A stretch of 36,260 nt of DNA from Allomyces macrogynus ATCC 38327. Lineage: Eukaryota > Blastocladiomycota > Blastocladiomycetes > Blastocladiales > Blastocladiaceae. Below, one piece after another: positions 19,438 to 30,732 of this stretch. The position numbers and the translations under genes were made by a program. The number at the start of each line of letters is the position of its first letter. Positions within the stretch are counted from its first letter, which is position 1. The stretch covers positions 46,381-82,640 of the forward strand of contig GG745340.1 of the NCBI GenBank assembly GCA_000151295.1, in the 5' to 3' direction. The notes under the pieces were generated by a model. It had not been told where the DNA came from and did no database searches. It saw only the letters and a program-made list of their open reading frames with translations.

Positions 19438-20775
19438 CAAGTGCGCGCGCGAGGAAGGAGCGATAGAAAGGGCGAGAGAGAGGAGTACGATGCGGAATGA
19501 GGAAGATTGTCGATGGGATCGGGCAAGCCGGTCGTCTCCACATACAACTCGTCCAACGCTGTTGCTTTCCAGCGGATAGCTACTGCCGCAGCGCGGAGGT
19601 CAAGCGCTCCCACCTTGTCCACTGGAAGCGTGTCCCGTCAGACGGCCACTCTGTCCGGCAGCGTGTGGCAGCGTGTGCAGTTTACGGCTGTCGAAGCGAA
19701 CAGCGCCGGGGAAGCGTCTCCCGCGCTTGAGAGAGACAAACCATGATCTCCGCGTGCGCCGACTGGCGACCAAAATCGTCTCCCTTCGCCGTGGTGAGCC
19801 TGGTGCCCTGTCGTGGACCGGCGAGCACGAGCGCACGCACGCACGCGCGTAGTTTGGCCCAGACTTGGCGCAACGCAAGGACCACGCTCGCGGCTTCGAC
19901 GAGACGTGAGCGCCGGCTGCCCCGCCGTGCTCGTGTCGCGGGACCCACTGCCCGCGCCAAGACTGGCCCTTGCCGCCCCCGTCCAGCGACCCCGACCGCG
20001 CACTTTCCTCGCCCAGCTTGCCGTGCTTCCTTGCACAACCAGCCCTGACTGGCACGCGCGTGCCAGCCCATCATGCCATCCGCGCGCATCTCGCGCGGTG
20101 GCCGCGCTCGTCGACCGTCGCTCGATCCGCCGCCGCCAACCCGCGCTGCCCACTTGGCGCAAAGTACGCGGCACCCCACCTCGCCGCACTCCACAAGTCC
20201 TGGGCCTGCGTCACCGGCGGCACCGCGCGTCTCGATCGCCGCGCACCCGATTGCGGCCTCGGTCGACGCGCTTGGGCCAGCGTCTGCGCCGGCCGACCGC
20301 AGCAGCGCACTCTTCCTTGCGGCTGCTCGTGCACCCAGTTCAACGGGCGGCGATCGAGTCCACCCTATCGCGCAGTCGGTCGACGGGATTGCGCCCACGG
20401 CAATCGCGACGGCAACGAATGCCGCGGGCGTCCCAGTCGACGGCGAGCTCGGCACCAACGACACGCTGACGGAACCAGCAACGCCATCGGGTGCACCGCA
20501 GGCGACACCGAGTACTTGTCCACCCTTGACGGCGCCGGGCACGATGTTCTCGGCGAGTCAACGTGACAGACTGCACTTAAAGCTCTGAGTGGGTGGCGCT
20601 GACCGGCCGCACCACCTCGTTTCCTGGATCTAGCCAAGCAACTCGACCCGAATTCGATCAAAATGGACACGATCGACAGCCGGAGACGGTCGATACCGGC
20701 CACAGCTGACAACTCGATGAGGAAGCTGACGTTGCCGGCCAATCGTACGAGATCGCTCGTATACATGATGCTTCG
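19438..20775. other. intergenic region, possible upstream exon
   Basis: 1.3 kb between the apyrase stop and the membrane-protein ATG. Apart from the plus-strand frame at 20073-20588, listed separately, nothing recognisable was found. The opposite-strand frame over 19682-20542 looks like a composition shadow. Confidence 0.45.
20073..20588 (+). CDS. possible hypothetical ORF or 5' exon
   Basis: 171 codons rich in Ala, Pro, Ser and Thr, with codon choice like neighbouring genes (acidic GELGTNDTLTEP stretch near the end), ending in TGA. It lies 187 bases before the membrane-protein ATG on the same strand. It could be a separate small gene, an upstream exon of that gene, or a chance open frame in GC-rich DNA. 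No family was recognised. Confidence 0.25.
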   Translation: MPSARISRGGRARRPSLDPPPPTRAAHLAQSTRHPTSPHSTSPGPASPAAPRVSIAAHPIAASVDALGPASAPADRSSALFLAAARAPSSTGGDRVHPIAQSVDGIAPTAIATATNAAGVPVDGELGTNDTLTEPATPSGAPQATPSTCPPLTAPGTMFSASQRDRLHLKL

Positions 20776-23757
20776 ATGAGCCTGCCATTTCCTTACTCGG
20801 CGCCCCCTCTCTCGCGATGCTGTTTAGACCGACCCACGCTCGACAAGTCGACCTCGCCGCTCACCAAGGGCACGTCAGCCTTTTCAATGACCATAAACAG
20901 CGAGACTGGCCCCATGTCCCCGCACGCGACCGTGCCTGGCCCCACCCTGCTCCACCGTCCCGGCTCGACCGCCACATTGATGGGTTCCGACGGCACGCAA
21001 GCGCACCAAGAGGAGCAGGGCGCCGTCGACCATTTCATCGCCTACGTGCAGAAGCAAGCGGCGACCCCGTTTTCCCCAAAACGATTTGGCCGCATCTCGC
21101 GGCTGCACTTTACCTTTTTGTCGATGCAGTGCACGCTCTGGATCGTCAATTTCATCCAAGTTATCCTGTTCACCTACTGGCAGGTCCAGAACGTGAAGCG
21201 CAACGGGCTCTTTGCACGGTCGGCAACAACGGCGCAGCTCGTGGCCGATGTGATTCTGTGTTTCTTTGGATTCGCGTATGTCAAAGAAGTGGTGCGGTTC
21301 GGCATGTGGCTGCATTTGCTTGTGTCGAAGACGGCAGGGAATGGGGCGAAATGGCGCTACGGTACGTTATTTTATTATGCTCTGCTCGTCATGGTGGGTG
21401 TCGCTTCTTACACGGATGATGTCGATGGTAGCCTTTGTCGCGCATTCCGGCTGGCTCATGCCGCTGCTGGCCACGTCGCAAAAGCACGTCGGCTGGATTG
21501 TCGAGAGCAAGGCCTTGAGCAAGGTCGTGCACCCCCGAGGTACGCCCATTTCCCTGTCTCTAACCTCGCGCACGCCGCCCAAGTCTCACCTCATCCCTCT
21601 TACCCACCGACCCCAGTCATTTTCTGGGACCTCGTCACCGTCGACTTGCCGAACGCATCCAAGAACTTGCTCTACCTGATCACGGGCGACGCAACGGGCC
21701 TCACCCTGCTTTCGGCCATCTGGGTCATGCTCTCCGTCTCCTTCAAGGCCTCGCGCTTTCTCTGGCACTCGATTCTCGCCTTCAACTTCGCACAACAAGT
21801 GCAGCGCGCACATCGCCGGCGGCAAAACGACCTGCTCGTCTGGTCGCGCGCCGTGCAGCGATCCGTTGTGATTCTCGGCGACACGCCGACCCAATTAACC
21901 TCCACGGTGCACTCGGTGGTTCTCGCGGCGGCCGCGTCCGCGGGCGCGCAAATTGGCGGTGCCGGAGCACCCGAAGCCGCGTCGCGGCTCATGGCCGAAT
22001 TCAAGCCCGCGATCTCGACGGTCATGGAAGTCGCCACGATTGCCGGGTTCCAGGCGCTCTGGCGGCTCGTCCGACCGGCAAGACCGTGGTCGTCGCGCGA
22101 ATTGCGTGCGGTCATGAACCCGGCCGCCGCAGCGGCATCCGTTGGGACGGTGGGCCGTGAAAGTGGAGGGCTCGCGGCGCCGCATGACGGCAGCAAGTCG
22201 GGCTCGTTCCTGGCGCGGTGGCGGCCGGGGGACCGGCTCAAGTCTGGGATTTTGCCAGGGAATGTGATGGGGAGCGGCGCGTTGGCGGTTCCGGGGACGT
22301 CGTCGGGCGCGTTGGCGGTGCCCGGTATGGGGTCGGCGGGGGTGCTGGCGACGGCGGTCATGGCGCACGGCGGCGCATCGACCGAGGCCGCGCACGACGA
22401 GGGGGAAGAGGGCGGTGCCGTGCGCGCGGCCGCGGCGCTCGACGAGACGGCAGTCGCGTCAACGCTTTCGTCGTCACCCCCAGCAGCAGCAGCCCCGGCC
22501 AAGACCCCACCGACGAGCAGCGCGTGGTCGGTTGCGGGCCTATCGTTCACGACGGCGGCCGCCGGATCGGCCGGTGCGTTGGGCGGGATGGCCGCAAATG
22601 ATCCGCGCACGCTTGAGCTCGCGCGGCTCTTGTATGCGCACGGTAAGGCGCTCAAGTACCTCGACCGCACGCCCACGACGAAAGTGGTCGTCACGCAGGA
22701 GACGCTCGCGGCGATGAAGGCCGTTTGGGCGTCGGAGGTGATGCAGGCGCTCGTCAAGGAGATGGCCGAGCATCCGGCCGCGTGGCACGATCGTGTCATG
22801 GCGACCTGGACCAAGGACTTGTCGTCCGTGCCGGAACCGGGGGTCATGGCGAGTATGGTCCCGCTCAAGTTGCCGCTCGTGCAGTTGTACGTTGGCTGTT
22901 TTGGTTTTCGGTAGTCCGGTGGGGAAAATGATGTGTTGAGCGCCTGTGGATTAGCTGTCTCGACCGCATGCAGCGGTACCTCGACCGCGACCGGCTCAAG
23001 CCGAGCGAGTGGGCGCACGTGCCGCACTCGTTGAGCGAGCTGATCTTGACGGAACTGTTCCCGGTGTCGATCACGCGCGTCATGCCGGGCAAGCACGACG
23101 TGCTCGCGTTTGTGGCGATCGACGAGGTGCCGGCACAGCATGCCAAAGTGGTGCGTCTCGGGTCGAGTGTATCCTCGGCGTGGTGTGCGGATCCACTGAC
23201 GCGCGTGCGGGCGTGCATGTAGCTCGATGTGGCCAACTTTGTCGTGGTCATGCTCGACTTGGCCAATGTGGACGTGGTCGTGCCGGCGAGCAAGGGCGCG
23301 ACAACGCAACTCGCGCAAACGGTGCGGCACTACGGCAAGCTCTTGTCGAACGAGGTCAAGGCCAAGCGCGTCGTGGTGGTCGGGTACAACTACGAGCGGT
23401 TCAAGGTACTTGCTGCCTCCAAACCATCGCTTATTCCTGTCGCCGCGTCCTCCACCTGACCGCTCTCTCCCCTCCCCGTCCTAGGCCAAGATCCAAGAAC
23501 ACCCGATCGCGCACCTGCGCACCTTCTACAAGGGCCTTCCGCAATACGTACCCGCGGCCAATGGCGCAAGCAAGGACCCGATGGTGCGCATCTTGACTTA
23601 CTTTGAAAAATGGATGAATGTGGCGCTCGACAAGCATCCGGACTCGGCGGCGTTGTTCACCGACGAGCGCGGGTGGGACAAGTGCGTGCTGGCCCTGATT
23701 GCCGAAATGGAGCGCCGGCATACGTTGGAGTTGCTGGATGCGGCCAAGTTGGTTTGA
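20776..23757 (+). CDS. unrecognised multi-exon membrane protein
   Basis: Join 20776..21361, 21432..21539, 21617..22886, 22955..23150, 23223..23405, 23485..23757 gives 871 residues; five introns of 68-79 bp, all phase-consistent, with GTRCGY-type donors except the last. After a disordered N-terminus of about 110 residues come two clear hydrophobic helices (FTFLSMQCTLWIVNFIQVIL; VADVILCFFGFAYV). A weaker one (FVAHSGWLMPLLA) and another (LLSAIWVMLSVSF) follow. A Gly/Ala/Ser-rich linker then leads to a soluble C-terminal domain of about 290 residues, with SWSVAGLSF, FVVVMLDLANVDVVVPA and RVVVVGYNYERFK, an alternating beta/alpha pattern. I could not assign a family or function. An in-frame stop at 20707 blocks simple 5' extension; a second in-frame ATG is at 20887. 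Confidence 0.75.
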
Positions 23758-24013
23758 GGGGCCGGGTGGAGAGCAGACTTGGACTGGGACGTGGAGTGGT
23801 GGCAGCCGTAGACTTTGGGCACGAAGAGCGAGAGCGCTGTATTGCAAAGCAAGTCGTAAATATCTGTTGATACGTTATTGGGTTCTTCCTACAAGAACGC
23901 GTTTGTGCCCGACAGCCAGCGACAAATAAGAAAGTCAGCATACGTCGTGTCTATTCTGGTTGCTACGTATTCAATGTATGGCCTGGCCGTCCACTGCTCC
24001 ACCGCAACTTCAG
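23758..24013. other. convergent spacer
   Basis: 256 bases between the membrane-protein stop and the pyridoxal-kinase stop. It is relatively AT-rich, which fits overlapping 3' UTRs. No gene was seen. Confidence 0.5.
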
Positions 24014-25021
24014 TTACTCGGTCTCGGCAATCGGCGCAACGGCAATCTTGGCCGCGTGCAACTCGTCGTCAGACACGTCAAGCAAGTGCTCAATCTCGCG
24101 CTTGCAATGAATGAGCCGCAACTCGCGCTTGCGCAACACGGCCGCCCGGTCGTCGGTCGCCACGATCGTTTGCTCGGCGTGGATGTGCGTCTGCGCGAGG
24201 ACCTGCTGCATGACCCAGATGCACTTGGCGACCATCTTGGGCAAATCGACAGGGTCCCCAGTGGGCAGGACGAGCTGGTCCCCCTCCCCGCGACGCACGC
24301 CGCGTGCCGCGAGCGACGCGGCGATCAAGGCAGTCAACAAATCGCCGGTGCCCGTGAATTGCGCGTGCATGCGCGGGAACGTCACGGCGTGCGCGGTGTC
24401 AGTCGCGCGCACGTAGACGACGAGTGCAAGCGTGTCGTTGGAGGCGAGGTCGGGCGTGTCGACGGTGGTGAGGAGGATCAGACGGGCCGCGGGCGCCTTG
24501 GTGGCGAGGGTGCGCGCCACGGCGAGAGCGTCGCACGCGGAAGCCATGGGCTGTGCGGCATTGGCGAGCAGCTCGGCCTCGAACCCGTTGGGCGTGAGCA
24601 CGTCGGCAAGCGGGAAGAGCGTGTCCTGGTACCGCTGGATCATTTCGGCGGGCAGGTAGAGCTTGCCGTTGTCGCCGAGAACCGGGTCGAGCACGTAGAG
24701 AAGGCTTTTGTCGGTGCGTTCCTTGATGTCCTTGATCCCGGCGGCGATCGCGGGCACGCCCGTCGGGTTGCCGAGGTAGCCCGACAAGATCAGGTCGTAC
24801 TCGAGGTCGTGCTTGTTGACGCGCAGCGCGTCAAAGATGTTGGTGAAGTGGTCTCCCTCGAGCCGCGTGCCTTTGATGAGCGGGTAGCCCGAGTGGTTGG
24901 CGACCTCGACGGTGTGGAGTGGGTCAACGTCGATGCCGAGCAGCTGCAGCGGGAAGGTGGCGGCCTTGTTGCCGACGTGGCCGTGCACGACGTGCGATTG
25001 GACGGCGAGGACGCGTGGCAT
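24014..25021 (-). CDS. PDXK: pyridoxal kinase
   Basis: Single exon, 335 residues (human and yeast enzymes about 312). It phosphorylates pyridoxal, pyridoxine and pyridoxamine with ATP in cytosolic vitamin-B6 salvage. The N-terminus MPRVLAVQSHVVHGHVGNKA, followed by ATFPLQLLGIDVDPLHTV and ANHSGY, is diagnostic for eukaryotic pyridoxal kinases. Further on are LSGYLGN, YVLDPVLGDNGKLY, DVLTPNGFEAELL and the catalytic GTGD at FTGTGDLLTALIAASL. The start is the Met opening the conserved core; the frame runs further upstream to 25315, but that part is Arg/Pro/Cys-rich and not family-like. A short linker before GTGD is extended relative to the human enzyme. Confidence 0.94.
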   Translation of the reverse strand: MPRVLAVQSHVVHGHVGNKAATFPLQLLGIDVDPLHTVEVANHSGYPLIKGTRLEGDHFTNIFDALRVNKHDLEYDLILSGYLGNPTGVPAIAAGIKDIKERTDKSLLYVLDPVLGDNGKLYLPAEMIQRYQDTLFPLADVLTPNGFEAELLANAAQPMASACDALAVARTLATKAPAARLILLTTVDTPDLASNDTLALVVYVRATDTAHAVTFPRMHAQFTGTGDLLTALIAASLAARGVRRGEGDQLVLPTGDPVDLPKMVAKCIWVMQQVLAQTHIHAEQTIVATDDRAAVLRKRELRLIHCKREIEHLLDVSDDELHAAKIAVAPIAETE

Positions 25022-25679
25022 GATGGTAGGGTGGTTAGTTGGGCGTCGGGCGGGAGAGCGAGGACCGAGAAGCGGGCGAGGGCAGCAAAGTGCGGGCGGA
25101 CAGAAGCAGTTGCGGGCAGTGGTGGCAAGCCGGAGTGGGCACGCGCGGGGAGCGAGCGTTGGCGGCAACACGTCGCCACCGTGCAAACGAAGATGGCACG
25201 GCCGACAGCGGCGGTGCTGCGGGACAGGCGCGAGACGGAGGCGTGCGCCACGCGACTTGCACATGCGGCAAGAAAGAGCCAGCCTTTCCTGCTGCCGATG
25301 GACGGCCGGCTCCACCAGGCTCCCCCACGTTGAAGTCGCGGTCGTTTGTGCCGCTCATCCACGTCGCGCATCGCACCGGTGACCGTGACCGACCCAACAC
25401 CGCGCGCCCCTGCGCTAACGCGCGCTCGCAACTGCTGCCGACTGCCCGCACCTTGTCCACCCGACCGCGCCGCCCGCGCGCCGCCGACGGCCGCAAACGG
25501 ACCTGATCATCGCGGCCAGCACCTCTCTGCTCAGCCCGCCGCTGTCCCAAATCGCTTGCTCGCTCGCTCGCTCGTTCTCTTGTTCGCACGCGCGTGTGCC
25601 CCTCAACCGCCCGCAAGCTCGACACGCGCTTGCGCGCGCCTGCACCAATTCCATTGCCGCTCGCTGCTTGCTGCCCACC
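25022..25679. promoter_or_regulatory. divergent promoter region of pyridoxal kinase and DnaJ genes
   Basis: 658 bases between two start codons facing away from each other. It includes a short GCTC/CTCG-rich stretch around 25555-25580. No TATA box or coding frame of recognisable character was found. Confidence 0.4.
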
Positions 25680-27228
25680 ATGCCCAACACCAACGACGCA
25701 CCCACTCTCTACCAAATCCTCGAGGCTGACCGCGACGTCTCGCCCGCCGAGCTCAAGCGCGCCTACCGAAAGCTCGCGCTCAAGTACCACCCGGACAAGA
25801 ACCCGGGTAACGAGGACCGCGTAGGTGCTTCTGCCCTTGCACCGACCTATGCGCGCCTGAAAAACGTGCGCGACCGACGACTGACGCGGATCTCTGCGAT
25901 TAGTTTCGCGACATCCAGCACGCCTACAATGTCCTGTCGGACGAACAGAAGCGCTCCGTCTACGACCAGTGCGTTTCTTGCCTTGGCCTGCGGCTTGGCA
26001 CCCGCCTCTCCACTGCGTAAGCCTGACCCACTCTGTCGTGGATAGGTATGGCGAAATGGGCCTCGAAATGATGGAAAAAATGCCGTGGATCGACGCCGAA
26101 ATCTACCGCCGCGTCGGGTCGCTCTCCATGCTGCTCGCCCTTGTCGTGCTCGTCGTCATCACGCAGTTTGCCTTTCTCTGCGTGCGCGTCGACGGCAAGG
26201 TCGACTGGGAGTGGAACCTCGTCTTTATCCCGACCTACCTCGTCTTGGCCGTGGTCGCGGGCCTCTCAATGTTTGCGACGCTCACGGCCACGGATGACGA
26301 GTACGACGAGGACCGCGACGAGGAAGTGGGCGACGACCACAGCCATGACGGCCACAGCATGAAGCCGCGCAGGGCGCCGCTCCTGTCCAAGGTGCTTGCG
26401 CTCGTCTTCACCACCGCGCTCGTTACGGCCGTGGTCCTGATCCCGCAGGCCATTGAGGGCTACGTGCCCGTCTGGTCGATTGCGATCCCCTACACCATTC
26501 TCGAACTCTACCCTTTCGTCACGAAAACTGTGCGCCTGGTTATTGGGTGGCCCGATGCCGAGACGCCCAAATTGGCCAAAGTCCAGCTTGTGGCCGATAC
26601 CTTCCTCGACCAGCTCTGGCGCATTCTGCAAATCGCACTGATTCTCGCGCGCGCGCAAGGATCACTCGATGCGCCGTGGCCTGTTGTGTTCATTCCGACG
26701 TACTTGGGCTCGCTCTCGGGCATCTTCACGCTCGTCAACATGTACCGCGCCATGAAGTCGCCGACGCCGCTTGAAAATAAGCCCACACTTGGGTCCCTGA
26801 TTGGCGCGACGATTGCGCACTTGTTTGGCTACGTCTTGCTCTATGGCATGGTTGCGCTGATTGTTGTCAAGCTCGAGTACGGCACCGTCTCGTTAGCCGT
26901 GGCCATTGTGCCCGTATGGATTGTGCTGATATTGCTCGCGTGCTTGTTTGGTTGCTGTATCCCTTGCATGACCTCAATGGGCGGGATCGACATGGAGGAC
27001 GGGACGCGGCGTCCGAGTGGCCCGATTGCTGTTGATCGGCGCATCGAGTTCCGGCCGTCAAGCTCCATGGCCGGGTCATCGACGGCAATTGGCGGCGGTG
27101 GGTCGCCCGCGTCGTCGACCGCGTCGTCATCTGCACCTGCTGCTGCCTCATCGTCGACCAAGCCGCCCAAGCCCAAGGCAAGAGCTAAGTCGGACATGAG
27201 CGAGGCGCTGCTTCCGCCGTCCAGCTAG
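25680..27228 (+). CDS. DnaJ domain fused to multi-pass membrane domain (TMEM185-like)
   Basis: Join 25680..25820, 25904..25968, 26046..27228 gives 462 residues; introns 83 bp (GTAGGT) and 77 bp (GTGCGT). A complete J domain occupies about residues 10-75: [20 protein letters not shown], the HPD motif in YHPDKNPGN, then [22 protein letters not shown] domains stimulate Hsp70 ATPase. About seven or eight hydrophobic segments follow, including two [10 protein letters not shown] / [11 protein letters not shown] repeats. These resemble the transmembrane Fragile-X-F/TMEM185 family, recalled from memory and not tested. An acidic, His-containing loop ([20 protein letters not shown]) sits between early membrane segments. 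The Ser/Pro-rich C-terminus is probably cytosolic. Membrane localisation with the J domain in the cytosol is inference. Confidence 0.85.
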
Positions 27229-27662
27229 GAGTCGACTTTGCTTCGTATTTGATTTTGCTGTCTTGTTGGAAGTGCCCTCACCGCTTGTCATCGTGTTCTT
27301 ATTCATCTCGCCAGGGCCTGGTCTCGCTGTGCTGCCCGCCTGGCGAGGTTGCTCCTTCTTCCTATCTATCTGAGACGACGCCCGCTTATTTTTCTCTATC
27401 GCCCTCTCTCTCGGTCGTTACTTTTTGGCATGGAATGGAAAACCGTTTGTGTTCCAGCCTTTGGCTCGGTGGTGGATCGGGGCGGCAAGCGGCAGGCAGA
27501 CGGGCGACGACCACCTCACGGACTCGTCGACCGACCTCTTCAACAGCTGGCCAACCACACACTGCCAGCGCTCACGACTTGCTGCAATCTTCCCGCGCCG
27601 CCAACCAGCACTGCAACACGGCCCGACCAGCGCGTTCCGCTCACGATCCACTTAACACAACC
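27229..27662. other. spacer between DnaJ and condensin genes
   Basis: 434 bases holding the 3' flank of the DnaJ gene and the promoter of the condensin gene. The left part is T/C-rich; no TATA box and no gene were seen. Confidence 0.4.
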
Positions 27663-30509
27663 ATGGTCGGCTACGCCACGCCGCGCAGCCGGCTCTCGCA
27701 CGACCCGGCTGCGACCGCTGCCGCCGCGGCCATTGCGAGCCCCTCGGCCGCTACTGCCATCTCGCGGCGCCGGTCAATGCGCGGTCGAGTCTCTCGCGGC
27801 CACGAGCCCTTGGCCGCGCAACTGCAGCCGCAGGCGTTGGCCGCCAATATCGGCCGCACGCCCGAGGAAATTTCAGCGTCGTACGAGCAGTGGATGAAGC
27901 TGGCGGCGGATAACGTGGGCGCCCTTTTCCTCCACGTTACGTTTGGAAGAAATGGTCGTGCTGATCTCGTCGAACGTCGCAGAAAATCAACGTGGCCAAC
28001 AGCTGGACGCTCGGGCTCATCGACTATTTTGCCGACATGACGATTTTGCGCGAGCACGGCACCATCAATTTTCAAAAGGCCTCGTGCACGCTCGACGGGT
28101 GTGTCAAGATTTACACGACGCGCGTCGACTCGGTGGCGACCGAGACGGAAAAGCTTGTGAGCGGGTTGAACGACTCGAGTACGTTGGGTGCTTTTGGGGG
28201 ACCGAATTCGGCCTTCGAAGGGAATGCTGACGGCTCTTGGAACGTAAACAGAGCAATCGGCATCCGCTTCCCGCGCAGCTCGCAACCGCAACAGTGACGA
28301 CGACGACGACGAGGACGGCGACGGCACGCACGAGCCTGAAGGCGAGGTCGTGGAGCGGCGCAAGCGCACGCGCAAGGTAACTGAATCCTCCCTTTCATTC
28401 TCCACCACCCAGAGCTCACGATCCCGACCATGATTCCCTGCAGGCCAACACCAAGACGCTCGAAAAGGACTTAAACTCGATCACGACCAAGAAATACGAC
28501 CTCGAGTTCATGGTCGACCCGCTGTTCCGCAAGACCTGTGCCGAGTTTGACGAGGGCGGGGCCAAGGCGCTGCTGTTCAACCGGCTCGATGTGTTTGGCG
28601 AGGGCCTGATTGCGTTTGATGCGAGCGATATGCGAATCGACGAGGATGCGGGTGCCGCGGTGGCGGGCGAGGAGGAGGCCGAGGACCGCATGGACGTGGA
28701 TGGCGAAGAGGGGGACGGTGCGGCGATGGTGGATATTTCGTCGTGGTCGAGTACGTTGCCTTTCATTGACCAGCGACCTCGACCCGCCAAGAAGAACTGA
28801 CCCGAGCGCTTTCTCACATGCTAGACGTGTTCAGATGCACGCCGCAGGACCTGCAAGCCAAGACCATTTGCCCATCGCTCGACCAATTCGTCTTCACCGA
28901 CGACGTACGCAACTACGAGTCGCTCATGCAGAACCTGCAGCTCGACCTGCTCGACGACAAGGAACTCGAAGAGGACGTGGTTGTCGCGCCCACGGGCGCG
29001 ACCGACGATTACGTACCGATCCAAATGCCGGCGCTCGAGTACGACTATGACGATTACGACGACGATGGGGCCGGGATGGGCGGGATCGACTTCCCATCGG
29101 ACTCAGACCGGCCTGCCGGTGCCGTAGACGGCGAACTCGGTGCCGACGACGCCGTGCCCGCCGACACGGACGTGGACGCAGGCGCCGAGCCGCCACACGT
29201 TGACCAAGGACTCGACCAACTCCTCCTGCTCCCCGTGCCGCGCGCCTCGTCCGACCCGGTCCTTGCCGCGGCCAACAAACCGGCCCGCGCCGCACGCACG
29301 GCCCGTCCGCGTCCAGAACCCGTCTATTTCGACTTTGCCACCATGGAGCCCGTCAACGTCGAGACCCTCTTTTATCCGGGGGGCGCCTCGATCAACTTGC
29401 CGCGCACCACCGAGGACCGTCCCGCACACAAGCACCAAATCGTCGTAAAGGACGTGTTCAATCCGGCGCACCTCGCGCGCCTGTTCATCAAGCCGCACTT
29501 CACGCTCGCGCCGCCGGCGCACGTGCAGCAGGCGCGTACGCGGCGGTCGGTGCGTGGTAGCGCGGGTGGTGGGGACCCGATTGACGTGTATGGTGCAGGG
29601 CCCGCGGGCGAGTTTGCGGCGATGATGGCGGCGTTGACGGCGCCGCCGGATCGGCCGCTCGAGGCGCCGGTCGAGGAAGAGGAGGAAGAAGAGGGGAGGG
29701 CGGTGAATGAGGCCGCGGATGCGGCGGGGGCCGCCGAGTTTGGGTTTGAGGCGCCGGTCGCGGATGCGATGGACGATGATGACGATGATGAGGATATGGT
29801 CGGGTTTGTCCCAGCCGATGAGATGCCGGGTCCGTGTTGTCCTTCTTTCACTGGCTGCTGCGCGTGCAATGGTCGTTGACACGCTCGTGCGCGCGCATGT
29901 GTAGTCCTTCCGATGCCCGCCGACCTGCCCACCGTCGACTACCCCGCGTACCCGCCGCCACCGCCCATGCCGATGGTCGACGACGACGATTTCCCGATGC
30001 CGCCGCCATTGCCACAAGACCCGCCGGTGCCCGGCCCGTTCGACATTGTCCCGCCCCCGGCATCGACGCAGACCGCTGCAGCGCCGATGCCATCGACGTC
30101 GGCGATCCGGCAACGGCTCGTGCTCAACTACGCTAAGCGCGCCAAGCGCGTCGACGTGAAACGGCTCAAGGAGACCATGTGGCGCAAGATCCGGTCGCGG
30201 CACTCGCTGGCGCGGGCGAATGCGGCGCGTGCGCACCCCGCGGCCGCTGCTGCCGAGGTGCCACAGCAGCAGGACGATGCGCAGACCAACGCAGCGCTGC
30301 ACTTGAAGTCGGTTGTGGCGGCGCTCGCCGACGACTACTCGGCCGACAAGATCAAGGACATTTCGGTGCCGTTTTGCTTTATCTGCCTGTTGCATCTCGC
30401 CAACGAGAAGAATTTGCGGCTCGAGAGCGCCGTGGCCATGGACGATGTCGTGGTCTTACCGGGAGATGAGGTGGGCCCAGGTGCGGCGGCGGTGCCCGCG
30501 TCGTCGTGA
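27663..30509 (+). CDS. NCAPH: condensin complex non-SMC subunit H (Barren/Brn1/Cnd2, kleisin)
   Basis: Join 27663..27914, 27983..28178, 28252..28376, 28444..28750, 28825..29829, 29905..30509 gives 829 residues (human about 741, yeast 754). The kleisin subunit bridges SMC2 and SMC4 and is essential for mitotic chromosome condensation. The N-terminal kleisin motif reads YEQWMKLAADNKINVANSW, then LGLIDYFADM and FQKASCTLDGCVKIYTTRVD. A conserved middle segment is built across an intron (KRTRK, ANTKTLEKDLN, KKYDLEFMVDPLFRKT, FDEGGAKALLFN). The C-terminus shows AKRVDVKRLKETMW, SVPFCFICLLHLANEKNL and LRLESAVAMDDVVV, as in the SMC4-binding winged helix. Linkers are acidic (five Asp in a row) and proline-rich (YPPPPPMPMVDDDD), expanded relative to yeast. 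The donor at 29830 (GTCCGT) is unusual. Confidence 0.93.
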
Positions 30510-30732
30510 GCGCGCGTGGATCGAAGGCGCGCGTGGGGAAGACGAGAGCCGGAGTGGAGCGCGGTATTTATTTTGAATGGATTCGGTTTTTATTCTCTGC
30601 TGTTGTTCTTGTGGCAGCACGCTGCCAAAGACGCCTGCGTGCTGGCGTGACCGCGCAGGGACGCAAGCATCGTGCCAATCATCGACAACCTGCAGCACAC
30701 CCACCCTTCGCTGCTCCCGAGCAGCATCACCA

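Noticed and set aside
17551..19440. 629-codon open frame antisense to the apyrase gene
   Set aside because: It lies fully opposite a clearly homologous gene and is Arg/His/Gly-rich with no family features. It arises from stop-poor, high-GC codon bias.
21672..23330. 552-codon minus-strand frame over the membrane-protein gene
   Set aside because: It is antisense to phase-consistent exons and crosses several of their introns without any splice logic. It is a composition shadow.
23960..25333. 457-codon plus-strand frame over pyridoxal kinase
   Set aside because: The opposite strand is an unmistakable pyridoxal kinase; this frame is Arg/Gly/Val-rich without motifs.
29103..30395. 430-codon minus-strand frame over condensin H
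   Set aside because: It is antisense to conserved condensin exons and its composition is dominated by Arg, Gly and His.
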